This document shows, one piece after another, positions 18,396 through 27,226 of a stretch of DNA of 64,000 nucleotides. Position 1 is the stretch's first letter; each line of letters opens with the position of its first letter. The translations under genes and the position numbers were made by a program. Under the pieces are notes generated by a model. It saw only the letters and a program-made list of their open reading frames with translations, was not told where the DNA came from and searched no databases. The stretch is taken from contig UCHV01000026.1 in NCBI GenBank assembly GCA_900472395.1, positions 1 through 64,000 of the forward strand. The letters run 5' to 3'. The stretch is from Hyphomicrobiales bacterium (GTDB lineage: Bacteria > Pseudomonadota > Alphaproteobacteria > Rhizobiales > Rhizobiaceae).

Positions 18396-21300
18396 ATGAT
18401 ATTGAGCGGCCGCGGTGTCACCGCGGTTCTCGGACCAACCAATACCGGCAAGACGCATTTTGCGATTGAGCGCATGGTGGCGCACGGCTCGGGGGTGATC
18501 GGACTGCCGCTTCGCCTGCTGGCGCGCGAGGTCTATGGCCGGCTGGTGGAAAAGGTTGGCCATCACAATGTTGCGCTCATCACCGGCGAGGAAAAGATCA
18601 CGCCGCATATGGCGCGTTTTTCCGTCTGTACCGTCGAAGCGATGCCGCGTGAAACAAAGGCCGCTTTCGTTGCCATCGATGAGGTTCAGCTGGCCGGCGA
18701 TCTTGAGCGCGGTCACATCTTTACCGATCGTCTGCTGCATCTGCGCGGCCGCGAGGAGACGCTTCTGCTCGGTGCTGCCACCATGCGGCCGATTCTGGAG
18801 AAATTGCTGCCGGGCATCACCGTTGTCGAGCGGCCGCGTTTGTCGCAACTTTTCTATTCCGGTCAGAAAAAGATCACCCGCCTGCCGCAGCGCACGGCCA
18901 TCGTCGCCTTTTCGGCTGATGAGGTTTATGCGATTGCCGAACTGATCCGGCGCCAGCGTGGCGGCGCCGCGGTCGTGCTCGGTGCGCTCAGCCCGCGCAC
19001 CCGCAATGCCCAGGTCGGGCTCTATCAGTCCGGTGATGTCGAATATCTGGTGGCGACCGATGCTATCGGCATGGGTTTGAACCTCGATGTCGATCATGTT
19101 GCCTTCGCGCAAGACCGCAAATTCGATGGTTACCAGTTCCGCAATCTCAATCCCTCCGAAATGGCGCAGATTGCCGGCCGTGCGGGTCGTCACCTGCGCG
19201 ATGGCACGTTTGGCGTAACAGGTCAGGTGCAGCCGTTCGACGAAGAACTGGTCGAACGCATCGAAAGCCACCAGTTCGACAGTGTTAAAGTGCTGCAATG
19301 GCGTTCCAAGCAACTGGACTTCTCGTCGCTGCGCGACTTGCGCAACAGTCTCGATGCTTCTCCTGCCGTCCATGGTCTGACCCGCGCATTGCCGGCAACC
19401 GACAGTCAGGCGCTGGACCATTTGTCGCGCTATCCCGAGATCAAGGATCTGGTGACGACACCTCAGCGTGTGGAAACGCTGTGGGACGCCTGCGCACTGC
19501 CGGACTATCGTCGAATTGCGCCTGCGCATCACGCGGACCTCATTTCGACGCTTTTTTCCGATCTGGTACGTCACGGCGCGGTCAATGAAGATTTCATGGC
19601 CGAACAGGTGAAAAGGGCGGACCGAACCGAAGGCGAAATCGACACGCTTTCGGCGCGAATCGCCCAGATCAGAACCTGGACCTATGTTTCAAATCGCCCG
19701 GGTTGGTTGGCGCATCCGACACACTGGCAAGAAAAGACACGGGAAATCGAGGATAGGTTGTCGGACGCGCTACATGAAAGGTTGACGAAACGCTTTGTTG
19801 ATCGCAGGACATCTGTGCTCATGAAGCGCCTGAGAGAGAATGCGATGCTGGAAGCAGAAATTAGTGTAAATGGCGATGTGTTCGTCGAGGGACATCACGT
19901 CGGACAACTTGCCGGTTTTCGGTTTACCGCCGTCTCGGGGACGGAAGGACCGGATGCCAAGGCCGTACAGACTGCCGCGCAAAAAGCGCTGGCGCTTGAA
20001 TTCGAGGCTCGTGCCGCGCGTCTTTACGCAAGCGGCAATGGCGACCTTGCGCTTGGCTCGGACGGTTTTGTCCGTTGGCTCGGCGATCCGGTTGCTCGCC
20101 TTGCGGAAAGCGACCACGTCATGCGCCCGCGCGTCATCCTGCTTTCCGATGAGCAGCTGACCGGTAACGCGCGTGATCACGCCGCTGCCCGTATCGAACG
20201 TTTCGTCAATCATCATATTGCCACGGTCCTGAAGCCGCTCGACGATCTGTCGCGCGCCGAAGACCTGCAGGGTATTGCCAAGGGTCTGGCTTTCCAGATC
20301 GTCGAAAATCTCGGCGTGCTGTTCCGCCGCGACGTTGCCGACGACGTCAAGTCGCTGGATCAGGAAGGCCGCGCCTCGATGCGCCGTTACGGCGTGCGTT
20401 TCGGCGCCTACCACATTTTTATGCCCGCGCTGCTGAAGCCGGCTCCAGCCGAGCTCATCACGCTTCTCTGGTCGCTCAAGAACGATGGCCTCGACAAGCC
20501 GGGTTACGGCGAGCTTATTCCGGCGCTGGCCGCTGGCCGCACCTCGGTCGTGGCTGATGCTACCTATGAGCGGATGTTCTACCGCCTTGCCGGTTTCCGT
20601 TTCCTCGGAAAACGTGCCGTACGCATCGACATCCTGGAGCGTCTTGCCGACCTCATCCGTCCGCTCCTGCAGTGGAAGCCGGGTCAGCCGCGCCCGGAAG
20701 GCGCCTATGACGGTCGCCGCTTCACCACGACGACGGCCATGCTTTCCATCCTCGGCGCTACCGCCGACGACATGGAAGAAATCCTCAAGGGTCTCGGTTA
20801 TCGCGCTGATGCCGTGAAGGCGGAAGAAGCCGCAGCCTTCCTTGCCGGCGAAGATGCGAAATCGGCCGCTGCGCCGGTTTCTGCTGCCGAGCCTGCTGCT
20901 GAAGCCGTTGTTTCTGAAGAGGCTGCAGCTGTTTCCGAAGCTGAAAACGAAAGTGCGCCGGCGGAAACATCGCAGGCGGAAGCGGGTGCGGAAGCCGTCG
21001 AGCCTTCGCCGGAAGTCTCTGCCGAGACGCCTGCCGCCGACACCGAAGAGCCGAAGCCGGTTCTCCTGTGGCGTCCGGGTGGCGGTCGCAGCGAACAACA
21101 GCGTGGCGGTCGTCCGCAGGGCGAACGCCGTGGCCATGGTCATCAGAACCGCGGTGGCGAAAGCCAGGGTGCGGGCGAAGGCCAGCAGCGTCGCGACAAC
21201 CGTCGTGGTGGCGAAGGCCGCAACAACGAAGGTCGTGGCGAACAGGAAGCCCGTGGCCGTGACGGTGGCAAGCCGAACCGTGGCGACCGCCGTCCCGACA

Positions 21301-21479
21301 ATCGCGGTGGCGATCGCCCGCCGCGTGGCGACCGTTCGGATCGCAACGACCGTAACGACCGTAACAAGTCGCAGCAACCGGCCCGTTTCGAAGCCCGTCC
21401 GCCGCGCAAGGAAAAACCGCTCGATCCGGATTCACCTTTCGCAAAGCTGGCTGCTCTCAAGGAGCAGCTGAAGAAGTGA
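18396..21479 (+). CDS. SUV3/MgpS-like DEAD-type RNA helicase with RG-rich tail
   Basis: About 1027 aa. An N-terminal SF2 helicase core shows AVLGPTNTGKTHFAIE (Walker A), VAIDEVQLAGD (DEAD-like motif II), and motif VI region QIAGRAGRH, all typical of SUV3-like helicases of the mitochondrial-degradosome type. A long conserved middle domain follows. Residues from about 850 are low complexity: first Ala/Glu/Pro-rich and acidic, then about 110 residues rich in Arg, Gly, Asn and Asp, ending in a conserved-looking DPDSPFAKLAALKEQLKK. It likely unwinds RNA. The ATG at 18396 or a GTG at 18366 may be the start; neither has a clear ribosome site. It is followed after four bases by an S4 RNA-binding protein gene. 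Confidence 0.87.
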   Translation: MILSGRGVTAVLGPTNTGKTHFAIERMVAHGSGVIGLPLRLLAREVYGRLVEKVGHHNVALITGEEKITPHMARFSVCTVEAMPRETKAAFVAIDEVQLAGDLERGHIFTDRLLHLRGREETLLLGAATMRPILEKLLPGITVVERPRLSQLFYSGQKKITRLPQRTAIVAFSADEVYAIAELIRRQRGGAAVVLGALSPRTRNAQVGLYQSGDVEYLVATDAIGMGLNLDVDHVAFAQDRKFDGYQFRNLNPSEMAQIAGRAGRHLRDGTFGVTGQVQPFDEELVERIESHQFDSVKVLQWRSKQLDFSSLRDLRNSLDASPAVHGLTRALPATDSQALDHLSRYPEIKDLVTTPQRVETLWDACALPDYRRIAPAHHADLISTLFSDLVRHGAVNEDFMAEQVKRADRTEGEIDTLSARIAQIRTWTYVSNRPGWLAHPTHWQEKTREIEDRLSDALHERLTKRFVDRRTSVLMKRLRENAMLEAEISVNGDVFVEGHHVGQLAGFRFTAVSGTEGPDAKAVQTAAQKALALEFEARAARLYASGNGDLALGSDGFVRWLGDPVARLAESDHVMRPRVILLSDEQLTGNARDHAAARIERFVNHHIATVLKPLDDLSRAEDLQGIAKGLAFQIVENLGVLFRRDVADDVKSLDQEGRASMRRYGVRFGAYHIFMPALLKPAPAELITLLWSLKNDGLDKPGYGELIPALAAGRTSVVADATYERMFYRLAGFRFLGKRAVRIDILERLADLIRPLLQWKPGQPRPEGAYDGRRFTTTTAMLSILGATADDMEEILKGLGYRADAVKAEEAAAFLAGEDAKSAAAPVSAAEPAAEAVVSEEAAAVSEAENESAPAETSQAEAGAEAVEPSPEVSAETPAADTEEPKPVLLWRPGGGRSEQQRGGRPQGERRGHGHQNRGGESQGAGEGQQRRDNRRGGEGRNNEGRGEQEARGRDGGKPNRGDRRPDNRGGDRPPRGDRSDRNDRNDRNKSQQPARFEARPPRKEKPLDPDSPFAKLAALKEQLKK

Positions 21480-21483
21480 CGCC

Positions 21484-21909
21484 ATGAGTGAAAAGCCATC
21501 TGGAGATCTGCGTCAGCGCATCGACAAGTGGCTTTTCTTCACGCGCATGGTGAAGTCGCGTTCGCTGGCGCAGGCGCTTCTGAATTCCGGTCATGTGCGT
21601 GTGAACGGTCTTGCGATCCGCAAGTCCAGTTTCGAGGTGAAGGCCGGCGACAAGGTCGAGCTTTCGCTCGAACGGCGTGACCTTATCCTGATCGTCAAGG
21701 CGGCAGGCGAGCGCCGTGGTCCTTTCGAAGAGGCCCGGCAGCTTTACGAGGACCTGACGCCACCACGCGCGGAAACTGAACGCCTGAACATGTTCGAGCA
21801 GGCGCAGCGCGTGCCCGGCAGCGGCCGTCCGACAAAAAAGGAACGCCGCGAAACCGACCGGCTTTTTCCCGGTGTCGGCGGGCCCGACGCCGATTGGCAG
21901 GACGATTAG
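21484..21909 (+). CDS. S4-domain RNA-binding protein (HslR-like)
   Basis: A 141-aa protein. The N-terminal S4 domain (RQRIDKWLFFTRMVKSRSLA, then SGHVRVNG) resembles HslR/RqcH-associated small S4 proteins that bind rRNA or stalled 50S subunits. A basic C-terminal tail follows. Its start is four bases after the helicase stop codon, so the pair is almost certainly co-transcribed, linking both to RNA metabolism. Confidence 0.88.
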   Translation: MSEKPSGDLRQRIDKWLFFTRMVKSRSLAQALLNSGHVRVNGLAIRKSSFEVKAGDKVELSLERRDLILIVKAAGERRGPFEEARQLYEDLTPPRAETERLNMFEQAQRVPGSGRPTKKERRETDRLFPGVGGPDADWQDD

Positions 21910-22107
21910 AACAAACCTCCCACTGTCGGCGTTTTTTTCGAAAAGCTTGTCCTTGCTAAGCGGCGTCAAAGGCTTTACCTGACGTTCGAAACAGCCGGAT
22001 AGCCCGCCTCTGTCGTTCCAGCGGTCGCGTTGTCCTCGTCCGGCCCACGGGGGCTCGACCTTTCCCGATATCGGGTTCCTGACCAACGCGTTGATCTGGA
22101 GTGCCTC

Positions 22108-22446
<339 letters not shown>

Positions 22447-22867
22447 TTCTACAGGCAATTCGACGGCGCTCCTGCCGCCGTCGGTCTTGTAAAATGGCGT
22501 GTAAATGAGCAATGTCGTTTGGCATTGCATAACCTTCTCGAAGTGATTCGCGCGTTGTTTCTTCGCAACGGCGAAACCAAATCATTGATTTCCGCCTATT
22601 TTTGTGGTAGACAACCAACACTGTTCCACAAAGCGGCATGCGTGTGCCCTAAAAACATCACGAAAACAACACGTCCCTTTCGCGCGATCCCGTGAATTCC
22701 TGCAAGTCCGGGTGTCGATCGCTAATCGTGATCCTGTTGTTTTTTTCGCACGCGCTTCAAGCGGCGCAGTAATGGAGTCACCCGACGGTTTCCCCCGTCT
22801 CATCCGGGCCTGACTGACCCGGCCCCGGCACGAATGCCGGGAGCGTAACAGGGAGTGTATTGTAAGA
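22447..22867. other. Intergenic region upstream of carD
   Basis: A 421-base region without a credible gene. It has a GACGGC/GCCGTC hairpin near 22459-22480 after fdxA (no good T-run), a possible promoter TTGATT-N17-TAGACA at about 22584-22612, and a perfect 7-bp stem CCCGGCA-CGAA-TGCCGGG at 22824-22841 shortly before the carD ribosome site. The long leader suggests post-transcriptional control of carD, but this is unproven. Confidence 0.5.
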
Positions 22868-23440
22868 ATGACGACCCAGCAGAAAAAATCTTCAGCGCGC
22901 CACGGCTTCAAGACAGGTGAATCCATCGTCTATCCGGCGCATGGAGTGGGCACTATTTCCGCGATTGAAGAACAGGAAGTTGCGGGCATGACGCTCGAGC
23001 TTTTTGTAATCGACTTCGAAAAGGACAAGATGCGCCTCAAGGTGCCGGTCGCCAAGGCTGTCAGCATCGGTATGCGCAAGCTTTCCGAGACCGATTTCGT
23101 CGAACGGGCATTGAAGGTCGTCCAGGGCAAGGCCCGCGTCAAGCGTACCATGTGGTCACGTCGCGCCCAGGAATATGATGCCAAGATCAATTCCGGCGAT
23201 CTGATCTCGATCGCCGAAGTCGTTCGCGATCTCTTCCGCGCTGAAAACCAGCCGGAACAATCCTATTCCGAGCGTCAGCTTTACGAAGCTGCTCTTGATC
23301 GCATGGCCCGTGAAATCGCTGCCGTGAACAAGATGTCGGACACTGAAGCCGTTCGCCTCATCGAGACCAACCTTGCAAAGGGTCCGAAGCGCGGCAAGTC
23401 GATCGAAGAAGACGACGCTCAGGAAGAAGAAGCTGCCTGA
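22868..23440 (+). CDS. carD: CarD-family transcriptional regulator
   Basis: A 190-aa protein with an N-terminal RNA-polymerase-interacting Tudor-like domain (FKTGESIVYPAHGVGTISAIEE, residues about 14-75) and a helical DNA-binding C-terminal domain. CarD proteins bind RNA polymerase and stabilise open complexes at rRNA and other promoters. An acidic tail (EEDDAQEEEAA) ends the protein. AGGGAG precedes the ATG. It lies between fdxA and rpoH2 and ends at a strong terminator. Confidence 0.92.
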   Translation: MTTQQKKSSARHGFKTGESIVYPAHGVGTISAIEEQEVAGMTLELFVIDFEKDKMRLKVPVAKAVSIGMRKLSETDFVERALKVVQGKARVKRTMWSRRAQEYDAKINSGDLISIAEVVRDLFRAENQPEQSYSERQLYEAALDRMAREIAAVNKMSDTEAVRLIETNLAKGPKRGKSIEEDDAQEEEAA

Positions 23441-23463
23441 TCCAGGCTGCATTGATGTGAATA

Positions 23464-23491
23464 AAAAAACCCGGCTCAGCCGGGTTTTTTA
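23464..23491 (+). terminator. Rho-independent terminator of carD
   Basis: AAAAAAACCCGGC-TCA-GCCGGGTTTTTT. The stem has both an A-run and a T-run; it lies 24 bases after the carD stop. Confidence 0.93.
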
Positions 23492-23493
23492 TT

Positions 23494-23518
23494 GGAACCA
23501 TTTGGTTTCCCGCGCGTT
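23494..23518 (+). promoter_or_regulatory. EcfG (RpoE2)-type promoter of rpoH2
   Basis: GGAAC (23494-23498), a 16-base spacer, and CGTT (23515-23518) match the EcfG consensus exactly. The transcript would begin near 23525, giving an approximately 220-base leader before rpoH2. RpoE2 control of rpoH2 is established in Sinorhizobium meliloti, so the site is expected. Confidence 0.8.
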
Positions 23519-23744
23519 ACCCCGCCGGAACGGCGCTTTGATGTCTGAACGACCGAGCGCAGTTTTCATCCACGGGGGACATGGCGTGAGCTGCGTATCC
23601 CTTACGACGAGCGACAAAACGAGGGGGCCACGACACCACAATCTCACGTCGAAAAGCCGCATTTGAGGGTTTTAAAGCCCGAATCTGCAGGTTTCGTGAA
23701 ATTGCGATGTCCTTGCCGGATCAACTTGTTTCAAGGAGACCGTG

Positions 23745-24611
23745 ATGAATGCCATGTCCGCAGACCGCAATATGATCAAGATTGCCATGTCGGCACCTTA
23801 TCTGGCCCGCGAGGAGGAAAGAGACCTCGCCGTGCGCTGGAAGGACGATCAGGATCAGGACGCCCGCAACCAGATTGCGCTTGCCCATATGCGTCTCGTC
23901 ATCGCCATGGCATCGAAGTTCCGCGGCTTCGGGCTTCCCATGAGCGACCTCGTACAAGAAGGCTATGTAGGGCTGCTTGAAGCGGCGGCAAGGTTTGAGC
24001 CTGCGCGCGATGTTCGTTTCTCGACCTATGCCAGCTGGTGGATCCGCGCGTCCATGCAGGATTATATCCTGCGCAATTGGTCGATCGTGCGAGGCGGCAC
24101 CAGTTCCGCCCAGAAGGCGCTGTTCTTCAACCTGCGCCGCCTGCGCGCAAAACTTGCCCGCGGTGACAGCAATCTCACTGCCCAGGCCATCCACGAGGAA
24201 ATCGCCGTGGCGCTCGGCGTCAGCGTCGCCGACGTCCAGACCATGGATGCGCGACTTTCCGGTAACGACGCATCGCTGCAGGCGCCCTCGATTGCAGGCG
24301 ATGCCGATAGTGGCGAACGGCTCGACATGCTGGAAAGCAACGAACCGCTGCCCGACGAACAGGTTTCCGGCATGATCGATGGCGAACGCCGCCTGAAATG
24401 GCTGCAGGGTGCTCTCACCAAGCTTAACGACCGTGAAAAGAAGATCATACGCGCCCGACGCCTGACCGACGAGGGTGCGACACTGGAAGCGCTCGGCGCG
24501 GAACTCGGCATTTCCAAGGAACGCGTTCGCCAGATCGAAAGCCGTGCGATCGAAAAGCTGAAGTCGGCTCTCGTGACCATGAATCCCCAGATGGCGGCGG
24601 TGGTTTCCTGA
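23745..24611 (+). CDS. rpoH2: RNA polymerase sigma-32 factor RpoH2
   Basis: A 288-aa sigma-70 family factor. Region 2 includes NQIALAHMRLVIAMASKFRG and FSTYASWWIRASMQDYILRN; region 4 shows LGISKERVRQIESRAIEKL. The pattern is that of heat-shock sigma factors, and rhizobia usually have two; the EcfG promoter and sequence style point to the RpoH2 paralogue rather than RpoH1. The ATG at 23745 follows AGGAG by about six bases; an in-frame GTG three bases earlier is less likely. Confidence 0.9.
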   Translation: MNAMSADRNMIKIAMSAPYLAREEERDLAVRWKDDQDQDARNQIALAHMRLVIAMASKFRGFGLPMSDLVQEGYVGLLEAAARFEPARDVRFSTYASWWIRASMQDYILRNWSIVRGGTSSAQKALFFNLRRLRAKLARGDSNLTAQAIHEEIAVALGVSVADVQTMDARLSGNDASLQAPSIAGDADSGERLDMLESNEPLPDEQVSGMIDGERRLKWLQGALTKLNDREKKIIRARRLTDEGATLEALGAELGISKERVRQIESRAIEKLKSALVTMNPQMAAVVS

Positions 24612-24644
24612 ACCGCTGATCCGACCTGATCGGTGCAACAATAC

Positions 24645-24678
24645 AAAAAGCCTCCAGGCGGTTCGCCTGGAGGCTTTT
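24645..24678. terminator. Bidirectional terminator between rpoH2 and the M48 protease gene
   Basis: AAAAAGCCTCCAGGCG and CGCCTGGAGGCTTTT form a perfect long stem with A- and T-runs between convergent genes. Confidence 0.93.
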
Positions 24679-24723
24679 CTTATGACATTGCGGTTGCCGA
24701 TCGGCCCGCGTTTCAGGCTGCAA

Positions 24724-26247
24724 CTATTCTGAAATGATCTTTACCTTCTGGCCCGGCGAAAGGGTCGCGCTGGCAGGCAGCGCGTTGATGAGCTTGAACA
24801 GATCGAGTTTTCTGTCCGTTCCCATCATCCGGGCGGCCAGGCTCGTAATGGTATCGTTGGCGCCAACGGTGACCACGTGGACGCGCAGCGGCTTCAGGCT
24901 GGCGATCTCCTGTGGCGTCATCCGGCGGAAGCTCTGGCGTAGCGTGTCGGCCGTGGTCTGCAGGCTGGCGCTGCCCTTGGGAACTGCAGTCAGGAAACGA
25001 AAGATCTGCTTTTCGATGCGCACGACGGTCACATCGAAATCCCAGCGCTCGGCGCTGGCACGTGCGGTTGCCGCCGGCAGGCCGTTGACGGTGGTTTCGC
25101 GCACCGTTTCGGGCAGCAGGCCTGCAACCCAGCCGCTGGTCATGTAGTTCGTCAGGCTGTCGGTATCGCCAGCGGCCACGCCATCGAAACGGATCGCGGT
25201 TTCGTTTGGCCCGGTGGCGAGAACGGCCTCGACCTTGTTGTCTATCCGGAAACCCTCGGGCACATCGAACCGAATGCCCAGCTTGCCGTGCATGAAGGTT
25301 TCGTTGCGGACATAACCTTCATCCGGGCTGTCGCCGTAAAGCAGGCCATCGATACCGGCGAGGAAATAATCGCGACCACGGTCTCCAACGGTGCCTTCCT
25401 GCCCAAAATTGCGAGCGTGCTGGCGCGCCAGCTCCACGCGTTGTGGCGCGTTCGGATGGCTGGACAGGAAGTCGAGGCTCTGGTCCGTGTCGGGATCCAC
25501 CGCGGAGAAGCGGGCATAGGCCGCCATGGAATCGAGGAAGCGCGGCGAGGCATAAGGATCGTAACCGGCTTCGCCCAGCATGCGCACACCGATCACGTCG
25601 GCCTGCAGTTCCTGCTGGCGAGAGAAGGCGGCCAGCCGCAGCTTGCCGCGGGCGAGCGCCGCCTTGCCGGCAAGATCGCTGGAGAGAACCTCGGCGACGA
25701 CGCGGCTGGCGATCACTTCCGCCTCTTCGCGCTTCTGTCGTTCAATGCCATGGTTGGCTGTCACGTGGCCCATTTCGTGGGATAATACGGCTGCCACTTC
25801 CGAAGCGTCGTTGGCGAGCGCCAGCAGGCCGCGCGTTACGTAGAGATAACCGCCAGGCAGCGCAAAGGCGTTGATGGCAGGTGAGTTGAGGATCGTGATG
25901 CGGAAGGACTGGTTCGGATTTTCCGAAACTGCCGTCAGGGCGCCGGCGATGCGGGCCACAAGTCTTTCCGTCTTCGCATCGTGATATTCGCCGCCATAGC
26001 TCGCGACGATACGAGGGTGTTCGCGCGCCCCCATCTGTGCGCGCGGATCGTTCTTCTGCACCTCATCGACAATCTGCGGGTTGGCAGAAGGGGAAACATT
26101 TGCCTGATAGGTCTGATCGAGAATGGACTGGCAACCGGACAATGCGGTGGCTCCGGCCAGAAGCAGACACAGCGCCGTGTTGCGCAGGCGGCGAGGTGCC
26201 GCGACAGGCGCATCGATGCCTGTTCGGGTGGCATTGCCTGCCGTCAT
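24724..26247 (-). CDS. M48-family zinc metalloprotease lipoprotein with C-terminal LysM-like domain
   Basis: About 507 aa. An N-terminal lipoprotein signal (LCLLLAGATALSGC) is followed by a peptidase M48 domain with the zinc motif SHEMGH (about residues 154-159) and a QELQAD third ligand. A C-terminal segment (VVTVGANDTITSLAARMMG) resembles LysM. It is likely a periplasmic outer-membrane-quality-control protease related to BepA/LoiP. The start is uncertain: ATG codons exist at 26247, 26274 and 26358; the shorter forms place the lipobox more normally. Confidence 0.85.
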   Translation of the reverse strand: MTAGNATRTGIDAPVAAPRRLRNTALCLLLAGATALSGCQSILDQTYQANVSPSANPQIVDEVQKNDPRAQMGAREHPRIVASYGGEYHDAKTERLVARIAGALTAVSENPNQSFRITILNSPAINAFALPGGYLYVTRGLLALANDASEVAAVLSHEMGHVTANHGIERQKREEAEVIASRVVAEVLSSDLAGKAALARGKLRLAAFSRQQELQADVIGVRMLGEAGYDPYASPRFLDSMAAYARFSAVDPDTDQSLDFLSSHPNAPQRVELARQHARNFGQEGTVGDRGRDYFLAGIDGLLYGDSPDEGYVRNETFMHGKLGIRFDVPEGFRIDNKVEAVLATGPNETAIRFDGVAAGDTDSLTNYMTSGWVAGLLPETVRETTVNGLPAATARASAERWDFDVTVVRIEKQIFRFLTAVPKGSASLQTTADTLRQSFRRMTPQEIASLKPLRVHVVTVGANDTITSLAARMMGTDRKLDLFKLINALPASATLSPGQKVKIISE

Positions 26248-26506
26248 GTCTCTTGCCGCCTTGCGAACCGTCATTTGCTCAAGCCTGTAGTAGCCGGTGC
26301 CCGTGTTGGATCCCCACTGTGACCCAATGAACGAAACCTGCCAAACGTCATATTCCACTTAGCTGATTTTGCGTGCTGCATGCACCAATGTCCAAGGAAA
26401 TAGAAAGAAGACAAGCTTTTGCAAGTTATTATCAATCCGTTATGGTTCGGAAAGCGGACTTTGCATCAGCCCACGTCCAAATTGTGGCGCGCCTGTTGAC
26501 GCTTTT

Positions 26507-27226
26507 TCACAAGTCGAGGAATTCCGTGAGGCCGGGCACGTCGCGGCGCATCAAAAACACTTCGATTTCCGCCTGTAAAGTGACCTCGCCGTGATCGATG
26601 AACAGCGCGTGATCCGCCAACTGGCGTACTTCGCCGGCATCGTGCGTAACGATTGCAATCGTATTGCCAGTCTCACGATGCAGGTCGAGCAGAAGTGCCG
26701 CCATGGTCTGGCGCAGGCCGGGATCGAGCGCTGCAAACGGCTCATCCAGTAGCAAGACGGGACGCTGACGCACCAGCGCCCGCGCAAAGGCAGCTCGTTG
26801 CCGTTCGCCACCGGAAAGCGTTCCCGGTGTTCGTTTTTCATAACCGCCCAGACCGACGCGCGTGAGCGCCTGGCTGATCCGCTTCCTGTCATCCGCAGAC
26901 AGTTTCAGTGCGGGATGGATGCCCAGACCGATATTGGTGAAAAGGTCGAGATGGGCAAACAGGTTGTTATCCTGAAACACCAGCGAGACCGGGCGTTCGG
27001 ACGGATGAAGAGCGGCGACATTCCGTTTTCCAATCATCACCCTGCCGCTTTCCGGCATCTCGAAGCCGGCAATCAGGTTGAGCAACGTCGATTTTCCGGA
27101 ACCGGACGGCCCGGTAATGGCGGTGATCGCACCTGCCGGCAGTTCACAGTCGAAACGGAATTGTTGCGCGCCGAGCGTCAGGCCCACGTTCTGCAATCGA
27201 ATGCCGGATGGATCGCTGGCTGTCAT
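26507..27226 (-). CDS. thiQ: Thiamine ABC transporter ATP-binding protein ThiQ
   Basis: A 239-aa ABC ATPase. Walker A GPSGSGKST, signature LSGGERQRAA and Walker B PVLLLDEPFAALD are present. It powers import of thiamine and its phosphates. The ATG overlaps the stop of thiP by four bases (27223-27226), so the genes are translationally coupled. An open frame upstream of 27226 overlaps thiP and is not used. Confidence 0.93.
   Translation of the reverse strand: MTASDPSGIRLQNVGLTLGAQQFRFDCELPAGAITAITGPSGSGKSTLLNLIAGFEMPESGRVMIGKRNVAALHPSERPVSLVFQDNNLFAHLDLFTNIGLGIHPALKLSADDRKRISQALTRVGLGGYEKRTPGTLSGGERQRAAFARALVRQRPVLLLDEPFAALDPGLRQTMAALLLDLHRETGNTIAIVTHDAGEVRQLADHALFIDHGEVTLQAEIEVFLMRRDVPGLTEFLDL

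Noticed and set aside
23533-23560. Second GGAAC in the rpoH2 leader
   Set aside because: No CGTT at 16-17 bases (CGAC is present at 18 bases); the first GGAAC is a perfect match.
23540-23666. Small ORF in the rpoH2 leader
   Set aside because: 41 codons, starting downstream of the predicted EcfG start, but no ribosome site or recognisable peptide; kept only as part of the leader.
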